Assembly (NCBI GenBank): GCA_964019415.1 | Contig: OZ025879.1 | Location: forward strand, 1,331,810 to 1,395,809 | Direction: 5' to 3' | DNA: 64,000 bases | DNA from: Ianthella basta | Lineage: Eukaryota; Porifera; Demospongiae; Verongiida; Ianthellidae | Part shown: positions 26,301 to 39,152 of the stretch, piece by piece | How the letters are laid out: each line of letters begins with the position of its first letter | How positions within the stretch are numbered: the stretch's first letter is position 1 | Made by a program: the position numbers and the translations under genes | The notes under the pieces: model-generated | Databases searched by the model: none | Seen by the model: the letters and a program-made list of their open reading frames with translations, nothing else | What the model was told of the DNA's origin: nothing

Positions 26301-29300
26301 TTGGTCCATTGAGGTTTGCAAGTTGCCACCACACAGGGGACTGAAGCTGATTTGACCTGTGCAGAAGCACATCTGCACTGTTGTCCAAAAGATAGCAGTA
26401 AAGTTGTTCAGGCAACTTAAATTCCTCAAGAGGTCCAGAGATGTTACACTGTGGGAATAGGCTATAGTACCACTCTTTGTCCAACTGCTGACTTTGAGCT
26501 CCACGTCCAACTATCTTCACAACTCGCACACTTCTGCAATACAGCAGTAGCTCAGCATATGCCTTGCAGATGATGCTTGCAATGGACTTGTTCCAGTCTT
26601 TTAGCTCATGATGCGAAGAACTATGCTGTAAGTCTCTTCTGGAGTCACCGAGCCAAAAATGTCCATTTACGTGTACTGGGAGATGTGAAGGAAGAGGAAG
26701 AGGTAAGTAACAAAAGAGTTGGCCTGACTGTTGGCTGTTGTGTTCCTTAGAAGGACATGCAGCTGCAACTCCTCCTAAGGGCAGGAAACTGCACTTGAAA
26801 CCAGTTTTCAGCAAGGACTCATCCAAATCCTGCCCTCCAAATCGTTTGCTGACAACCCATGTGGTTCTGTCTTCCACAAGCACAGGCTTTGGGATTTGCT
26901 TTCGTGGAGTAGACAAAGGCACACTACTCGGTGATACACTGCTTACAGGAACTTCATACACTTCTTGAATGTTCCGGGGTATGTTTTCTCCATTAAAACA
27001 CTCAATTCCTTGTAGAACACGTCTTCTAAAGTCTTGGCACTTTTGCTGGTCAGCTGCAGACAAGGCTGCATGATAGGAGCCAACCAGTGAGCATCTCTTA
27101 GTAGCAGATACCTCAAATATTGAGATCTTCCTTACAGAATTCAGAAACAGCAAGGTGTGGCTGGCTTCCCTACTAAATTCATGAAGAAGATTCCGTAGCA
27201 TGCCCAGTCTCATTTCACATCCTCTCACAACATGTTGTTGTGAAGCAGATCCAATAGGAGGTATGGGGGAGCTGAGGCTCTTGGGCTTATCCCTTGTCAG
27301 AGGCAGGCGAAACATCACAAAACCATTTGGCCACTTATCAGGCTCCTTCATATCTGCAAAAGCCCTTTCACATGTGGATGACAAACTGTGAAGAATGTCC
27401 AAGGAGAACGGTTCAAACTGGCTGTCAAATACACTGCATAAAGTGTCCTTATCTTTCGTTTTACCAGTCCCACCTTTTGCTTTGCTAGACATCTCTTTTA
27501 CTGGACTAAGATCATCTCCCATTGTGTTAAGCTCCCATCTTTCTCCTGGAACCTGCACTGTGCTGTCTGGTGCAAAGTTAAGAGTTGGGTCAAACACACA
27601 AAAGTGCTCTGGCTGTCCTCCTTCCTTGTGGGACACAAACATGGGGCAATCAGTGACATGGTAAGCCACATTGAAGCCAATCCCAAACCTGCCAATTGTC
27701 TCAGGAGTATCTTGCTTTCCACCCCGGCCCAGTTTTGTGATGCCCTCCAGGTCTTGGTCAGTGAACTTTCGGTTGTTAAAGACCAGCAATGAGGGCATTT
27801 TCTGGAGTTGCTTCCAGTTGTTGTTGTCACTCAACAGGTGTCTGTCACTAAACACCCTCTGATCAAGTATGAATGCTATCTCTGAAGCACCTGCATCATC
27901 AGCATTCTGAACAAACTCCTTGAAAATAGACGTATCAGGGTGATAGCTTTCAAGAATGTTACTCAAGCGATCACAGAGATCTTCATGCTGGCCAAATTCC
28001 AGACCTTTCACAAACCGCTTGTCACTAAATTTTGAAAGGACAGCCTGTACCGGGTTGCTCAAACCAAGATCCCTAGCCACTTTCCAAGAAATCTTTGGAT
28101 GAAGATGGAAGTACTGAGCTGTTTCAATTTGTTTTGTCATTCTCTGAAACAAACTTTGCTTCTCCAACCAAGAATAGTCACGTTCATCAAGGTACATGAG
28201 CTGTGATGAGTGCCGCATCGTTTTCAGTTTGTCTGGCAAGAAAAGATTGGTAGCAGCAGCAGAGGTATCAGCAGACACTGTCAGTCGAGTAGCTGCATAA
28301 CATGCAAAGTCTGCAAATTCATCAGAAACTGGAAGGCTTTGGTGATCAGCAGTAATCGCCTGGAGAGTCATTAGCAGCTGTTCCCTTGTTGCCCTTTTGG
28401 CTACGCCCAGCTCACTCAGGATGTCCACATGAATCTCAGCTATATGGAGCTTCACCAAGTATGGTGGGCAGTCATATGATTCATTCCAGAACACCTGATC
28501 AACTCTATAAAAGTCTCTTTGCCAGATGAAAGGGATATCCTTTAATTGTGCCTTAACTGTTTCCAATACAACTTTATTAACTTCCTTCTGCTGTGAGAAC
28601 ATAAAAACGGTGTAGGGAAACACTGCATGTTTCAAGTAGTCATAAATTCTCTTAATGGTTGTAGAAATTGTGTCAATATCCTCAGGTGAGCATGAATGCT
28701 TCCCTCTGCCGTTAGTCCACCAGCTGATGAGATCCTTGAGTTGTTCAAGCACTACTGGGAGCTCTGGTTTCTGACGGAATGTAAGAACATGCTTCAAATC
28801 AAACATGTGACCACTATAAGCTTGATCATCCACAACATCATGCTTTACAAACACAAGATCCTTGTAGTCACTTGCATAAAGGCATTCAGCAGCAGTGAAC
28901 TGGTTCTTCCTTGCCATGAACCAAGGAAGGGTTGTGTTTTTGGGTCGGGGCATTGCCAACAAGAATAGCTCAGTGTTAAGTTGCTCAGTTAGCCGTTCAT
29001 CTTCTGCTGACAGATTAGTAAACCCTGTATAGTGTTTGTAAGGTTTGAAATGGCACTCTGTTAGGTATGCCACCAGAGCTTGGCTTCTCTGCTTTGCTTT
29101 GTCTGCATCCTTACTTTGGAGCACTTGCTGAACAGACTTCGCTCGATCATACACATCTTCATTCTTTAGCTTGTCATGAGACATTCCCAGAAAATGTAGC
29201 ACTTGAGTCAAACCCTGGGCACTGTATTTGTCTGTTGGAAAGCGTCCTTCTGATACATCATAAAGTGATGCTAAGAGCTTACAGCCAGGGTCTACCAAGA

Positions 29301-32300
29301 AGTCGGGCTTGCACAGTACATTACATGGCTTTGATGGGATGCAAGCAGTATCCTGCACTAATTGTGTAAGCCAAGAATGAGATTCCACTAACATCATCAA
29401 GTGCTTCAAAATGAAGAGAACAAGATGATCCCTTGCTTCCAATGGGACATCTTCAATTGTGCCGAAGAGATGCTGGCAGCAAAATTCTTCAAAGGTGATC
29501 TGTTCGAAGTATCCCCGTATACCAAGGGGCACCTCAGCAATACATATGTCTTGATACACAAGAAGGGAATGGACTACTTGCTTTTCTGCAATGGTAAATG
29601 GTTTCTTGTCAAATTCAGGACTCAAAACAACTACATCACTTGGCTTAAAGAAGCAGCCACCATAACACTCTGACCAAATTATTCTTCTTTGTTCCAAAAG
29701 AAGTTTCTCTATAAATCCACCAGCCAAGTAAGGCCTCACCCCATCAGCCTGCTTCCTTGATACATTTTCAGTAGGAAATAAGCTGTAGTAAGACCTGAGA
29801 AATTTCTTTATTGCTTCAGGCTTCCCAACTGGAGCCAACTCAGTCAGGGCAACTAAAAGTGTGAACACAGCATCCACCAGCGCATCCTTCATCAGCATCA
29901 CATTCCAGGTGTTTGGTCCAGCTCCTTTCAACAGACGTCTGTCCTTGGAGACATCAAAAAAGGCACTCACAACAAAGTTCAGGCTTGTCTCAATGGGCAA
30001 AGGGAGGAAGCAAGACACAGTACCCTTGGTGCTGTCAATAGTAACCAATTGTCCTTCCTTCTTGATCTTCACGGCTACCTCAGCAACAGGGACTAGGCCT
30101 TGAGACCTGCCGTCTTGACTGTTGGCATGTTGAAGACTGGGTCCTCTCCCCATTGCAGAAGACACCTCCCACATTGTCTCCTGTGACTGCTGCTTACCAT
30201 TCCCCACAGAAATGACAATCTTCATCTTCTGTGAGCAAGGGCTCACACCGCTGAAATGTTCTCTGGGAATCCTGAATTGTCTTTCAAAGGCTCCTCCATC
30301 AGGGGTTAATCTGGTGACTTGAAACACCTTCTGCATCTTGTCAAGACTGTCTTGCCTTCCACACTCAAACAGTTCCACTTTGTTCACATTCTGGAGGAAC
30401 AATAGCAATGTGTCAGCAGTTTCAAACAAGGAGTTCTTCAGGGACTCTACCGATTTTGATCCCGCAGTGAACACTTCTGATGAGATTTCACTGATTATCC
30501 CCTGCTGACGGAATGGGAATCTGAAGAGTGTTCCATTGAACCCATTCTGATCAGACCCAAACACATTACAACCAAAAACACCCTGGTAGGGAGTAAGCTG
30601 GTCAGAGAAGTAATTCTTCAGTCCTTCTCTCTGCTTCACAAAGTCAATCTGCATGCCTGGCTTGGTAGGTTGCACACGCTCCCCTAGGTACTCCAGGTGT
30701 GGGTCAAATACCTGCAGCCATCTTCGTGTGATGAAGCTGGGGACATCAGTGAGGTGGTATGTGGCACAGAAACCAACTCCAAATCGGCCAATCTTGGTGT
30801 GGTCTTGCTTCTTTGTGGCACCTGCCACTTTGCTGATGTTCTGCAAGTCTTCATCAGAAAAGGTCTTGTTGTTGTAGGCATAAAGAGCAGGTCCTTGCCA
30901 CTTGGCCATACCCTTTGTGAGCAGTTTCCCTGTGTTGTGTGTTCGCCAGTCAATCAAGAACTTCACTTCTGTGGCTCCTGCATCATCTGCATTCTGAATC
31001 AACTCCTTGAAGACATCAATGCTGTCTCCATAGTCCTCAACCAAATCTTTGATCCTGTGTGTGATTGATTCATAGGGTCCAGTACAGTCATAGTCAATGC
31101 CAAATGGTTCAGAGGGAGCAGCACGAATACTCAAAGACAGTACTCCAAAGAAACGGGCAACATCAGAAGTGATTTTGGGATGAATGAAGTTCACTCCTTG
31201 CTCTGACTCAGGTATGTCCAGGTAGTGGTCATGGTATGTGAGGTCTTCTGGATTGTGTAGCCTGTATCTCTTGCTTGGTAGGTACATGTCCTCAACATAG
31301 TCCACTTCATCGTTCTCCATCAAGACATTGGCAACATTCACAACCACTTCCAAATCTCTGGCATTCAGCTGCTCTGATGATTCTTGGATCTCACTGACCA
31401 CCTGTACCCCATCTTCAACTGTGAATTGGTCCTTCACTCCACTGTCAAGCCACATGTTCTTGTACTTCTGCAAACATGGCAGGTCTTGGGCAGAGTATCT
31501 GTAGGGGGCAAGAGAGCAGCAGCCTTCCAAGGGTCTCAGGGCCACCTTCCATTTCTCAACAAACAGGCACTGCTCACTATTCCAGATACAAGGACGAGTC
31601 CATTGTTGAAAGCACTTTTGGTGATTACTGCTCAGGAATTCATAAATATGCTCAACCATGCCATCCATCGACATCTGACCTCTGCTAGCATAGCCTAAGC
31701 AGCTGGACTGGGCTGCCAATACATTTGCAGGGAGAATAGTAATATTCATGAAATGCTGGAGTACTTGCTGGGCATTGACTGAAAGAAAACATGCCATGCC
31801 ATTGACTTGTTCCAACCTCCTCATACTGTCTGTGTAAGTGTTATCAAGAATTGGGCACACAGATCCCACTAAACTTGCCAAATGGAACAAATCACTACTT
31901 GCACATAATTCGGAGGGAGACAACAGATGTGCTGCCCCACTTCCTGCCCAGTGCAACTGTTCAGGGTAGCCATTGGGACAAAGCTGCTGAAAGAAGAGGA
32001 AGCGCTGTCTCTGTACCCATTGCAGCAGGTATTGGCACTGTGCATGGTTGGCCAGTGTCTGAAGGATGAGTCTTGAGCACTGCCTTGCTTCCGTTTCCAT
32101 GCTGTGAGAAAGCAGGAACTGAACTGACTGTGATCTGTCTTGCAGAAACCTTCCAAATGTGTCAGCCCTCTGTGTGACAGTATGCCATGTTCTCAGGCCA
32201 AACTGTCTCAGCTTGTGGAACACCGGTCGAAAATCATCAGTTGGAAACTTTGCTTCACAACTGTGGAAGAACTCTTGCAGCTTGCTGTCCTCTGGATCAT

Positions 32301-35300
32301 ACAGGGCATCCACTCTACACAGTGTGTTGTCACTAGCTGGAATGCATTCACTATGCCTGATGAACTGTTCTAGTTCTCCATATAGTTGTGGCTGAGACAT
32401 TTCAATGATCCACATTAGAATCTGGTTCCTCATTGCAATGTTCCACTGAGTGGTGGCATGGTTGAAGATATGCTGCTGCACAAGAGCTCCAATGGAAAGC
32501 GGTGACCTTCGAAGGACTGCTTGAATTAGATGTTGATCAGCTTGACTTACCTTGACTATCTGAGATGGAAATGCCAGGTTACTGGGAAAAGTAAGTGAGT
32601 AGTGTGGGAAGATAACTTGACTGTAGTAGTCTAGTTGCACAAAAGTCACTCTTTGGTTTCCAACTCCAATCTCATATATTGCCAGAGACTGTAGAAATCC
32701 AATCTGCTGCCCATTCAGTGAACCCTTCACTGAGGATACAGCTTCTGCAAGGCAGTTCCGCAAGCATCTTTTCTGTCCATTGTCAAGATCGACAACTGTT
32801 CTTGCTACATTTGGAATCAACTGCAGAGCAGCAAAGAGTGTAGTGGAGGACAGTACTGGGAGGTACTGATTGAGTTGCCAACCAAAAGGTGCATACAAGT
32901 GGGAGTCGTTCACTAGAGTGCAGCCAAGGGTCTCAGCAATGCTTTGCACCTGTTCGGAGCTGGCTGATGTCTTCCTCAAAACTGTACTTCCAGAGCTTTT
33001 CAAGGGATACAAGGCGACTGACCCTTTGTTGCGTATAGCATCAGGTCCATTCACTGCAATGAGTGGTAGCCCTGCTACACTCTGCAGCTTCCCATTGTTA
33101 GCAATGTATTGCCACACACAGGACAACCAGGAGGCAGGGGGTTGGTTGTACTGACTGGGGCTCCAAGCGATACAGGAAGCTTTAGGATTGTGGCACCAAG
33201 TGCGAATAGCAACCCTCAGGAGGTTGGGGCAGATCACATCTGCAATAGCCAGTTGCAATTCATACTGATTTGAACGAGCCAACCGGAGGAAGTGAGCTTG
33301 TAGGTTAGAAGGGAGGCTACTGGAAACCATCTGGCCCTCCAGACCATGTAAGACTTGACTTGCAAGCATGTCACCCTTTGGGAGCACATAGAATGTCTGA
33401 CTGGAAAATGTGCCCACTCTCCCTGCCTGCTGCAAAGGTACTATGGGAAGTCCCTGCAAGTTCTTTGTTCCATTAGAGAGTACATAGAGAAGAGTTTCTT
33501 CAAGAAGGTTTTCATTTTCTTGAAGAATTCTCATGGCTTTGTTGGCATCCCTTCTCAGATAGTTCCTTACCACATCTGGAGTGATTAACCCACATCCTAG
33601 AGAGTTACAGCTCTCCTGGACATTTCTGGGCAAGCACACAACGGGGCAATTTAACTGAAGAAGGAGGTCCACTACTGAAGTGGGTACCAAGGCATCCAGT
33701 GGGACAAAGTAGGCATTTGGTGGCTTGACCCACTTGCCTTTGTTGGCTGCAGTCCAAAGAATGGGCAGCTGAGAAAGAAGAGGCAGAACCTGTCGAATAA
33801 GACGCTTCCACACCTGCTCCCTAACTTCACTCACTACAGGAAGGAGGCCATATGGGTCAGTGTACTCCTTGAGCGCAGTGTAAGCCAGGGGAAATCCCTG
33901 ATATGATGTCAGCATGCACCTTGCTGTCATGAGGATGGCATATGAAGGAGCAATGAGGTGCTTTACAAGGTGCTTGTTCCAGTTGGCTTCGTCACTGTTG
34001 TCATCTGCATCTGGCCAACGCACTCTCCTGCGGTTGTCTGAGAGAGTGAAGTAGCCATGGATGTGAACTGGAAGACCAGTGGAAGTGGTTGCAGACATAG
34101 GCAAGAAGCAGAAGGCAAATCCACAATTATTCAGCGTTGAGGGAGGATCAGTCCAACCAATGGAACTACGGTAGCGTGAAACTACACGGCTTACCTGGTT
34201 CTCAACTGCAGCACAGTCTAACTTCAAGCATGCTTCATTCTGCAGCCAACAGTCTCTTACAGCACTAGCAGGTGAAAGAGGAGCAGCCAGACCTACCCAG
34301 GGGATCACCTTCAGCTTAGATGCCAGTTCTATCACTTGATGGTCCTTAACTCCAATTGTACTGCACATCAACCAGGAGGAGGTGCCTACTGTTCCAGCTT
34401 TCTCAGCAAGTTGACCTTCCACAGTGACTGTGCACTTGTTGAGGTAGGTGTCTGCATAGCCTTGGTTCCGACTGAATGCAGTACACGCAGATTTGTACCA
34501 TGCCCTGCTGCCTTGCACTTCATGGCTGTCGACAGAGATATGCAACAAAGGTTGGCCAAGTGCACATGGGTTGCCATCGTAAAGCTCAACATCAGTCACA
34601 TGGTTAAGAAAGAGGAGCACTCGATGTGCTTCTTCGGCAAGGGAATCATAGAGCACTTGTAAAGCTTCTTCACGGGAGTACTTACGATCTGATATTTCTG
34701 AGTGAAACTCCCTATTGCGAAATGGAAAGCGAAATAGTGTTCCATCATACTTAGAGTTACATGATTTGAAGCCTAGGATGCCATCAAATGCTGCCACTTG
34801 ACCATGGTAATGACGAAACTCTTCCATCGTGAATCGCTTTCCTGTCACTCTAGCACCTTTGGAATCACGGTAGTCAAGTATGGTCTCATGAGGATCCATC
34901 AGACCAACATGGTTACCGCTGGCAATGATCGGCAAATCTACATTGCAAAAGGCATGAGCAATTGCAAAGCAACAGTATGTACCTAGTGGTACCAATTAAA
35001 TTTATGACAATGCAAAACTAATGATATGTATTCTAACACATACATACATTCATACTTGAAGGTAAATCATTCAATATGCAGTTAAAGGTCCACTGTCGCA
35101 GCTTTTTAAAATTTTCATATTGATAGTGCTTTGTGAAACATCTTCAAGGATACCTATTTCAGTGTCCTTTGCCTCACGATGGGGAAGTTACGAGGGTGCC
35201 AAGTTGCAAAAAAGACCAATTATGCGTGGGCGTTTCCGGTTTTCCAGTCCTAACAATGCTAAAACGTTGTGACGTCATAGTAGGCTCCGGAATGTTTGCA

Positions 35301-38300
35301 CAAGTATGGAGGAGAGTAGGCCAGGCAACGGACTGAACAAGAAATTGTTAACTCCTGCGAGTCTTTATCTTACAATGAAGGTGAAACTTCTTGAGACAAT
35401 GAAGGAGATACCCCTGCTGATTCTGAAATAGATCTGGGCATGCAGGTTGCGCAGCCGTATGGCACGACATCAATTTTGCGACACGACCAATAACAGGGTG
35501 ACGCCCGTTCTCAGCCCTACAAACGCCGATTCGCACCATTCTTAGACTGTAGCAAGAGCATACAAAACAGAGATGGTACACTAGCCTAGAGCTGATTTGT
35601 CACCTCCTACAAGGTGTAACAGATGAAATACGAAGTGTGCCGAAGACATATTTCGGAGCACTCGGCACGTATTTCAGGTCACTGGCTCGCACATCGCGAG
35701 ACGTAAGCATCACTCCACTCCTACTTGCTAGGTAGCAGGGCACACACAAGCTCTGGTCACAGCAAAAGGTTCAGAGGAAAACCGTCCCCTGCTCTCTACC
35801 GAGAACGGCTGCGCAGAACACCAGGAGGTGGGGGCATTGAAATGGCCCTGGGACGCCTTTTTTGTCATCCTAAAGCTACTACTCACCCTTTCGTCCTTTG
35901 TACCGATTTGTCGTCTTCTCGATTGGCTTTCTCTGTGCTAGGAAAGACTCTCCTGTAAGTTAAAGCGCCATTCGGATTCCGACGGATGTACTAGAGTGAG
36001 CAAAGTGGTTGTTGCTAGAATATTTACACCAAGAAACAGCGAAATGGCAGGTCAGTCGCAATCCGAAAGGTGCTCTAACTTACGGGAGAGTCTTACCAAG
36101 CACAGAAAGACCCTGCCAACAGCTGCTGGCCACCGCTTCTTCAGACTATCGCTCTTTGTGAAATGAAGCAGCGACCGTTGCCTCCACCATAGATCTATGC
36201 CTCCACTGGCCCTACTACATCCTCCAGCAACGCATTTGTGATGCATCGGGGCAAGTTCATCAGCAAGAGGGACGTGAATACCCAGTCTGCGATTGTTTTC
36301 CCACACGGCATGTGACACGTTCAAGCATAGACACAAGTGTACGGCAAGCCTACTGTGACGTCACAGCAATATGGCAGATTTCTTCGGCCGATTTTTCAGA
36401 AGTGAGCCATTATCCCTCTACCAGGGAATTTCGAAGCACTCTAACAGCGATTTTCAGTGGTTTTAGACAATAATCTATCATATAAAGGCAACTTGTATAA
36501 CCGTGACAGTGGACCTTTAAAACTTCTTAAAGTGAATAAGAAACTCTGGTCATTTTCGCTTGATACTCACTGCAAAAAATGGGGACAGTGCTAACCCCTA
36601 TGATGCCACTGGGTTTGCAAACCTCCAAGGTATATTATTATCATCACAGAGGCTCATTTCTATGCTGTTTGATCATACGTATATCCACAATGCAAGTTAA
36701 TTTTGAGCAAATATATAGGAGATCAAACTAACTGCAGCAGGCCTAGAATGATTTGGCCTTTTAGCATAGGGAGCCAAGACTGCAATCATTCTGCTGGCTA
36801 CATAAGAAATTGCTCAATATTTATTCACGTCTTTATTGCAGTGTTTAATTCTGCTTCTGTGGCTGAAGGAAGTTCTGATTATTTTTGAGACTTTGATTTC
36901 TTCAGACGGAGAGGCTGCAAGAGTCCTCTTCACCTCCCAATGACATTCTGTGATGTCACAATTGTTGCACAAGAATTGCCCTTCCCCCCCCACTCGGCTG
37001 TTGGTACCAAGTGGAGATCATTGAAAATGGCATGAAGGTGCCATTTGCACCCACTGCAAGGGTAGGCGGTTTCATTGAAGATAATACTTAAAAGTAATAT
37101 GTTCAGTGGCACCTTAAGGAAGTTTCATAACAAAGGAACTCTAGCTTCTTATTATGCAACTCCTCCTGTTTGCAGAAGGTGATAAAGCATTGAACAGATC
37201 AGTAATTTCAAATATTTCATTTCATTGTTTATTTTGCATGGACAATACAACTACTGCACATCTTGTAAAGCTTACCTCTGACAATGGAGGCTATGCCATT
37301 CAATCATAACAAAGGAATCAAAGCTGAATTACTACAGGGCCGTAGCACCAAGGTAAAAACCAGTCAGGCCATAGATGACGTGACGTACACTAGGGGGGCT
37401 GGGGGCATGCCCCCCAGGAAAATTTTTGAATTTAGATGTTCTGTGAGTACTTTTGGAGCAATTCTAGGCCCATCAACACTTCAATGAGTATGATTAAATG
37501 TAACATAGACCAACAGGCACTTACAGCAGGAAAGGTGACCAAGTGCCATGTAACAGGTAATACAGTGCATTGAAATAAGAAGATAGCGCATTAAAAAATT
37601 GAAATCTAGTGGTTTTTTGGCTGTCTCTCCAACGCTAGGCAGCACAAATCTCTCCTACCCTTGACTAGAAGACACCATCAATGCAAAGGGTGTGTAAAAA
37701 TGTTTCCTCCAAAAACAGGAGGGTCAGTCTATGCAAAGAGGGGGGCCAGCCGGTCCATGCAACAAGGAGGGCTGGTCGATGCAAAACCCAGGTCATTAAC
37801 ATGCGCTGACTTTGAATACGTTTTCACCATCCCTACATCTGCCAACATTTTGCCGCGCTTGTGGTCTTGCTACCATCCCCAGTTTCTCCACCTGTGTATT
37901 ATAGTGCAAGTGTACATGTGAGTGTGCAATAACAATTAAGGGTTACCACAGGCGACTATCCTATTACATGCATATGCCCATTCAAGCTACGTACATGTTC
38001 CCATGTACAACCATGCTGCATGCATACATCCATGTACTGCGGATTTATGCAACCTTGCAGCAGTTCGGGTAGTCGATACCTAGGATATGAACAGGGTGAT
38101 ATATAATAGGTGAGTACAGTACCAGTCTGTATCCTAGGTAACAACTGCCCATGGTGTGGGAACTGTTGCAAGGTTGCATAAAATTAATCCGCTGTACATG
38201 ACTGAAGCGCTACCGTGCTGTCTGATTTTGCACGACGATCGATTAACACACCATTTTACGCATCGGAAAACGGCAAAAATGTCATGCGACATCCGTAAAA

Positions 38301-39152
38301 TGGCTGCCGCCGTTAAGTTTGGTTAGAGGACTAAGTATCTGGCTATTCCTTGTTCAAACTAAGTCCTGCAACACTGTAAGACAACTCTGCTTTTAGAATG
38401 TTGTTTAACCTTAGGCCAGTACCCCCCTCCCAGTTTGAAAGTGTGTTTAAAATGCATATCTTCAATATTTAGAATTTTTGTTCCAGCAGCAAAAACCAAT
38501 CCGGCCATGGCCGGTCCAGCCGGACTGGGTGCTATGGCCCTGTATTATCAAATCCATTGTGACAGCCCCGCACTAAAGGCAATAGTTTGCATGCCAGAAG
38601 GCCATGTTGAAAGCCCACAACCTTTCCCATTTGCTTTACTCAGTCTGTAGTAACTACTTTAGAACCCTCCTTTGGAGATCCTATAGATCTGCAACTGACC
38701 ATACCTGTGAGATGATGAACGGACTGGAAGCCAAGTCCAAAGCGACCAACTTTCAGCAGCTCCTCCTCCTTTTGGCTCTGGTGCAACTTGCCAATGTTTC
38801 TCCAGTCGCCTTCACTAAAGACACTGTTGTTCCAGGCAAGAAGGGCTGGACCCTGAAAGGGAGCGAGGGATGGCTTCCACAGCCCGCCAGGGTCGCGAGG
38901 GTGTTGGCGTGAGTCAATGAGAAATTTGACCTTGCTGGCTCCAGCATCGTCGGCATTTTGAATGAGCTCCTATGAGAAAGGAAGAACGGAGACAGTCAGC
39001 AATGCAAACGGATTCCGAGGTGAGAGCTATGTACTTAATTCGCCGACGTAACGCACCTTCAGAATCTGTCCGCCGTCTGTGTAGCGCTGGAGTAGGTTCT
39101 TAATGAAGTCTGTCAGTGGAGGCTGTCTTGTTCCAAAGTCGTCGTCACACAT
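19774..39152 (-). CDS. Sacsin-HEPN-PARP fusion protein, copy 2 (4 coding exons, about 4,778 aa)
   Basis: Exons in transcript order: 39152-39057 (from the ATG), 38969-38705, 34937-21585 and 20396-19774. Phases are 0, 1, 1 and close a 4,779-codon frame including the stop. I start at the ATG that opens MCDDDFGTRQPPL, because the upstream candidate exon ending at 39299 has an open frame but no ATG; that exon is probably 5' UTR. The coding order, exon 3 length (265 nt) and PARP junction mirror copy 1. At the junction the giant exon ends in LDPA and the PARP exon opens with FPEDWLP, against MDPN and LPPTWLP in copy 1. Such agreement across two diverged paralogues supports one fused gene. The large third intron (3.8 kb) contains a DNA transposon derivative. 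Confidence 0.82.
20492..20863 (-). other. Unidentified 123-codon open frame inside an intron
   Basis: The predicted peptide starts MIATNVNTGKDRASQFY, is basic in its first half and contains LLKLILLQACRRYIVESL. I do not recognise it. It lies within the last intron of the sacsin-PARP gene in the same orientation, ending close to an imperfect palindrome. It may be a remnant of a mobile element or a chance frame; the equivalent intron of copy 1 has no counterpart. Confidence 0.25.
20879..21018. repeat. Long imperfect palindrome (foldback element)
   Basis: Arms of about 52 bp (20879-20930 and 20968-21018) are inverted copies, sharing GGTGTCTACTGGATTTAGAA and TACCGAG at the outer ends. The loop contains GAGGCCC runs around a CG-rich centre (GCGCTTCGCGCGCG). 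This has the form of a small foldback or MITE-type element. Confidence 0.65.
21585..34937 (-). CDS. Giant exon of copy 2: three sacsin repeat regions plus HEPN
   Basis: This is one 13,353-nt open exon. Like copy 1 it completes the first GHKL fold (DLPIIASGNHVG), then carries the second (ELIQNADDAGAT, about residue 1,427) and the third (EFVQNADDAGAS, about 2,460). HEPN lies at about 4,390-4,540 with WLIQALNDYEAAK and HESVEKCLKTLFLALFG. The N-terminal third and the sacsin repeats are very similar to copy 1. The region after the second repeat and between the third repeat and HEPN is clearly more diverged. A long Gly/Trp-rich linker replaces the shorter Gly/Tyr linker of copy 1. Confidence 0.92.
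22195..22345 (-). repeat. Coding GGA/GGT triplet repeat giving a Gly-Trp/RGG linker
   Basis: The CCTCCTCC and CCATCC tandem motifs on the plus strand encode, on the minus strand, runs of GGGGGWGG units followed by RGGGGRGGMGGG. This sits just before HEPN. The frame stays open through the repeat. Length changes in multiples of three would be tolerated, so polymorphism is likely. Confidence 0.85.
35086..36516. mobile_element. Non-autonomous inverted-repeat DNA element flanked by TTAA (1.43 kb)
   Basis: The ends are AGGTCCACTGTC and its inverted copy GACAGTGGACCT, each directly flanked by TTAA (35082-35085 and 36517-36520). Further inverted similarity continues inside: a GTGACGTCA(T/C)AGTAGGCT pair lies near 35270 and 36355. 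Another pair, GACTCTCC(T/C)GTAAGTTA, lies near 35947 and 36090, so the whole element may fold back. No transposase frame was seen. It differs in end sequence from the TTAA element in copy 1. Confidence 0.7.
38030..38199. repeat. Imperfect inverted repeat, about 170 bp
   Basis: The left arm reads CATGTACTGCGGATTTATGC and continues into AACCTTGCAGCAGTTC. The right arm carries the inverted copy, ending AATCCGCTGTACATG, and both arms share TACCTAGGATA further inward. The form is that of a small foldback or MITE. Confidence 0.6.

Larger units (their letters stand above)
34938..38704 (-). other. Intron 3 of sacsin-PARP copy 2
   Basis: The donor GTATGG at 38704 and the acceptor TTGTAG beside 34937 match those of copy 1. 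The intron is 3.77 kb against 1.43 kb in copy 1. It contains a TTAA-flanked inverted-repeat element (35086-36516), a palindrome (38030-38199) and, near 37,395-37,790, a GGGGGCATGCCCCCC fragment with GGTCNATGCAA-type short repeats. No exon was seen. Confidence 0.7.

Noticed and set aside
37395-37790. GGGGGCATGCCCCCC and GGTCNATGCAA short repeats as a defined mobile element
   Set aside because: A related fragment occurs near 2190, but I could not find ends, inverted repeats or a target duplication.
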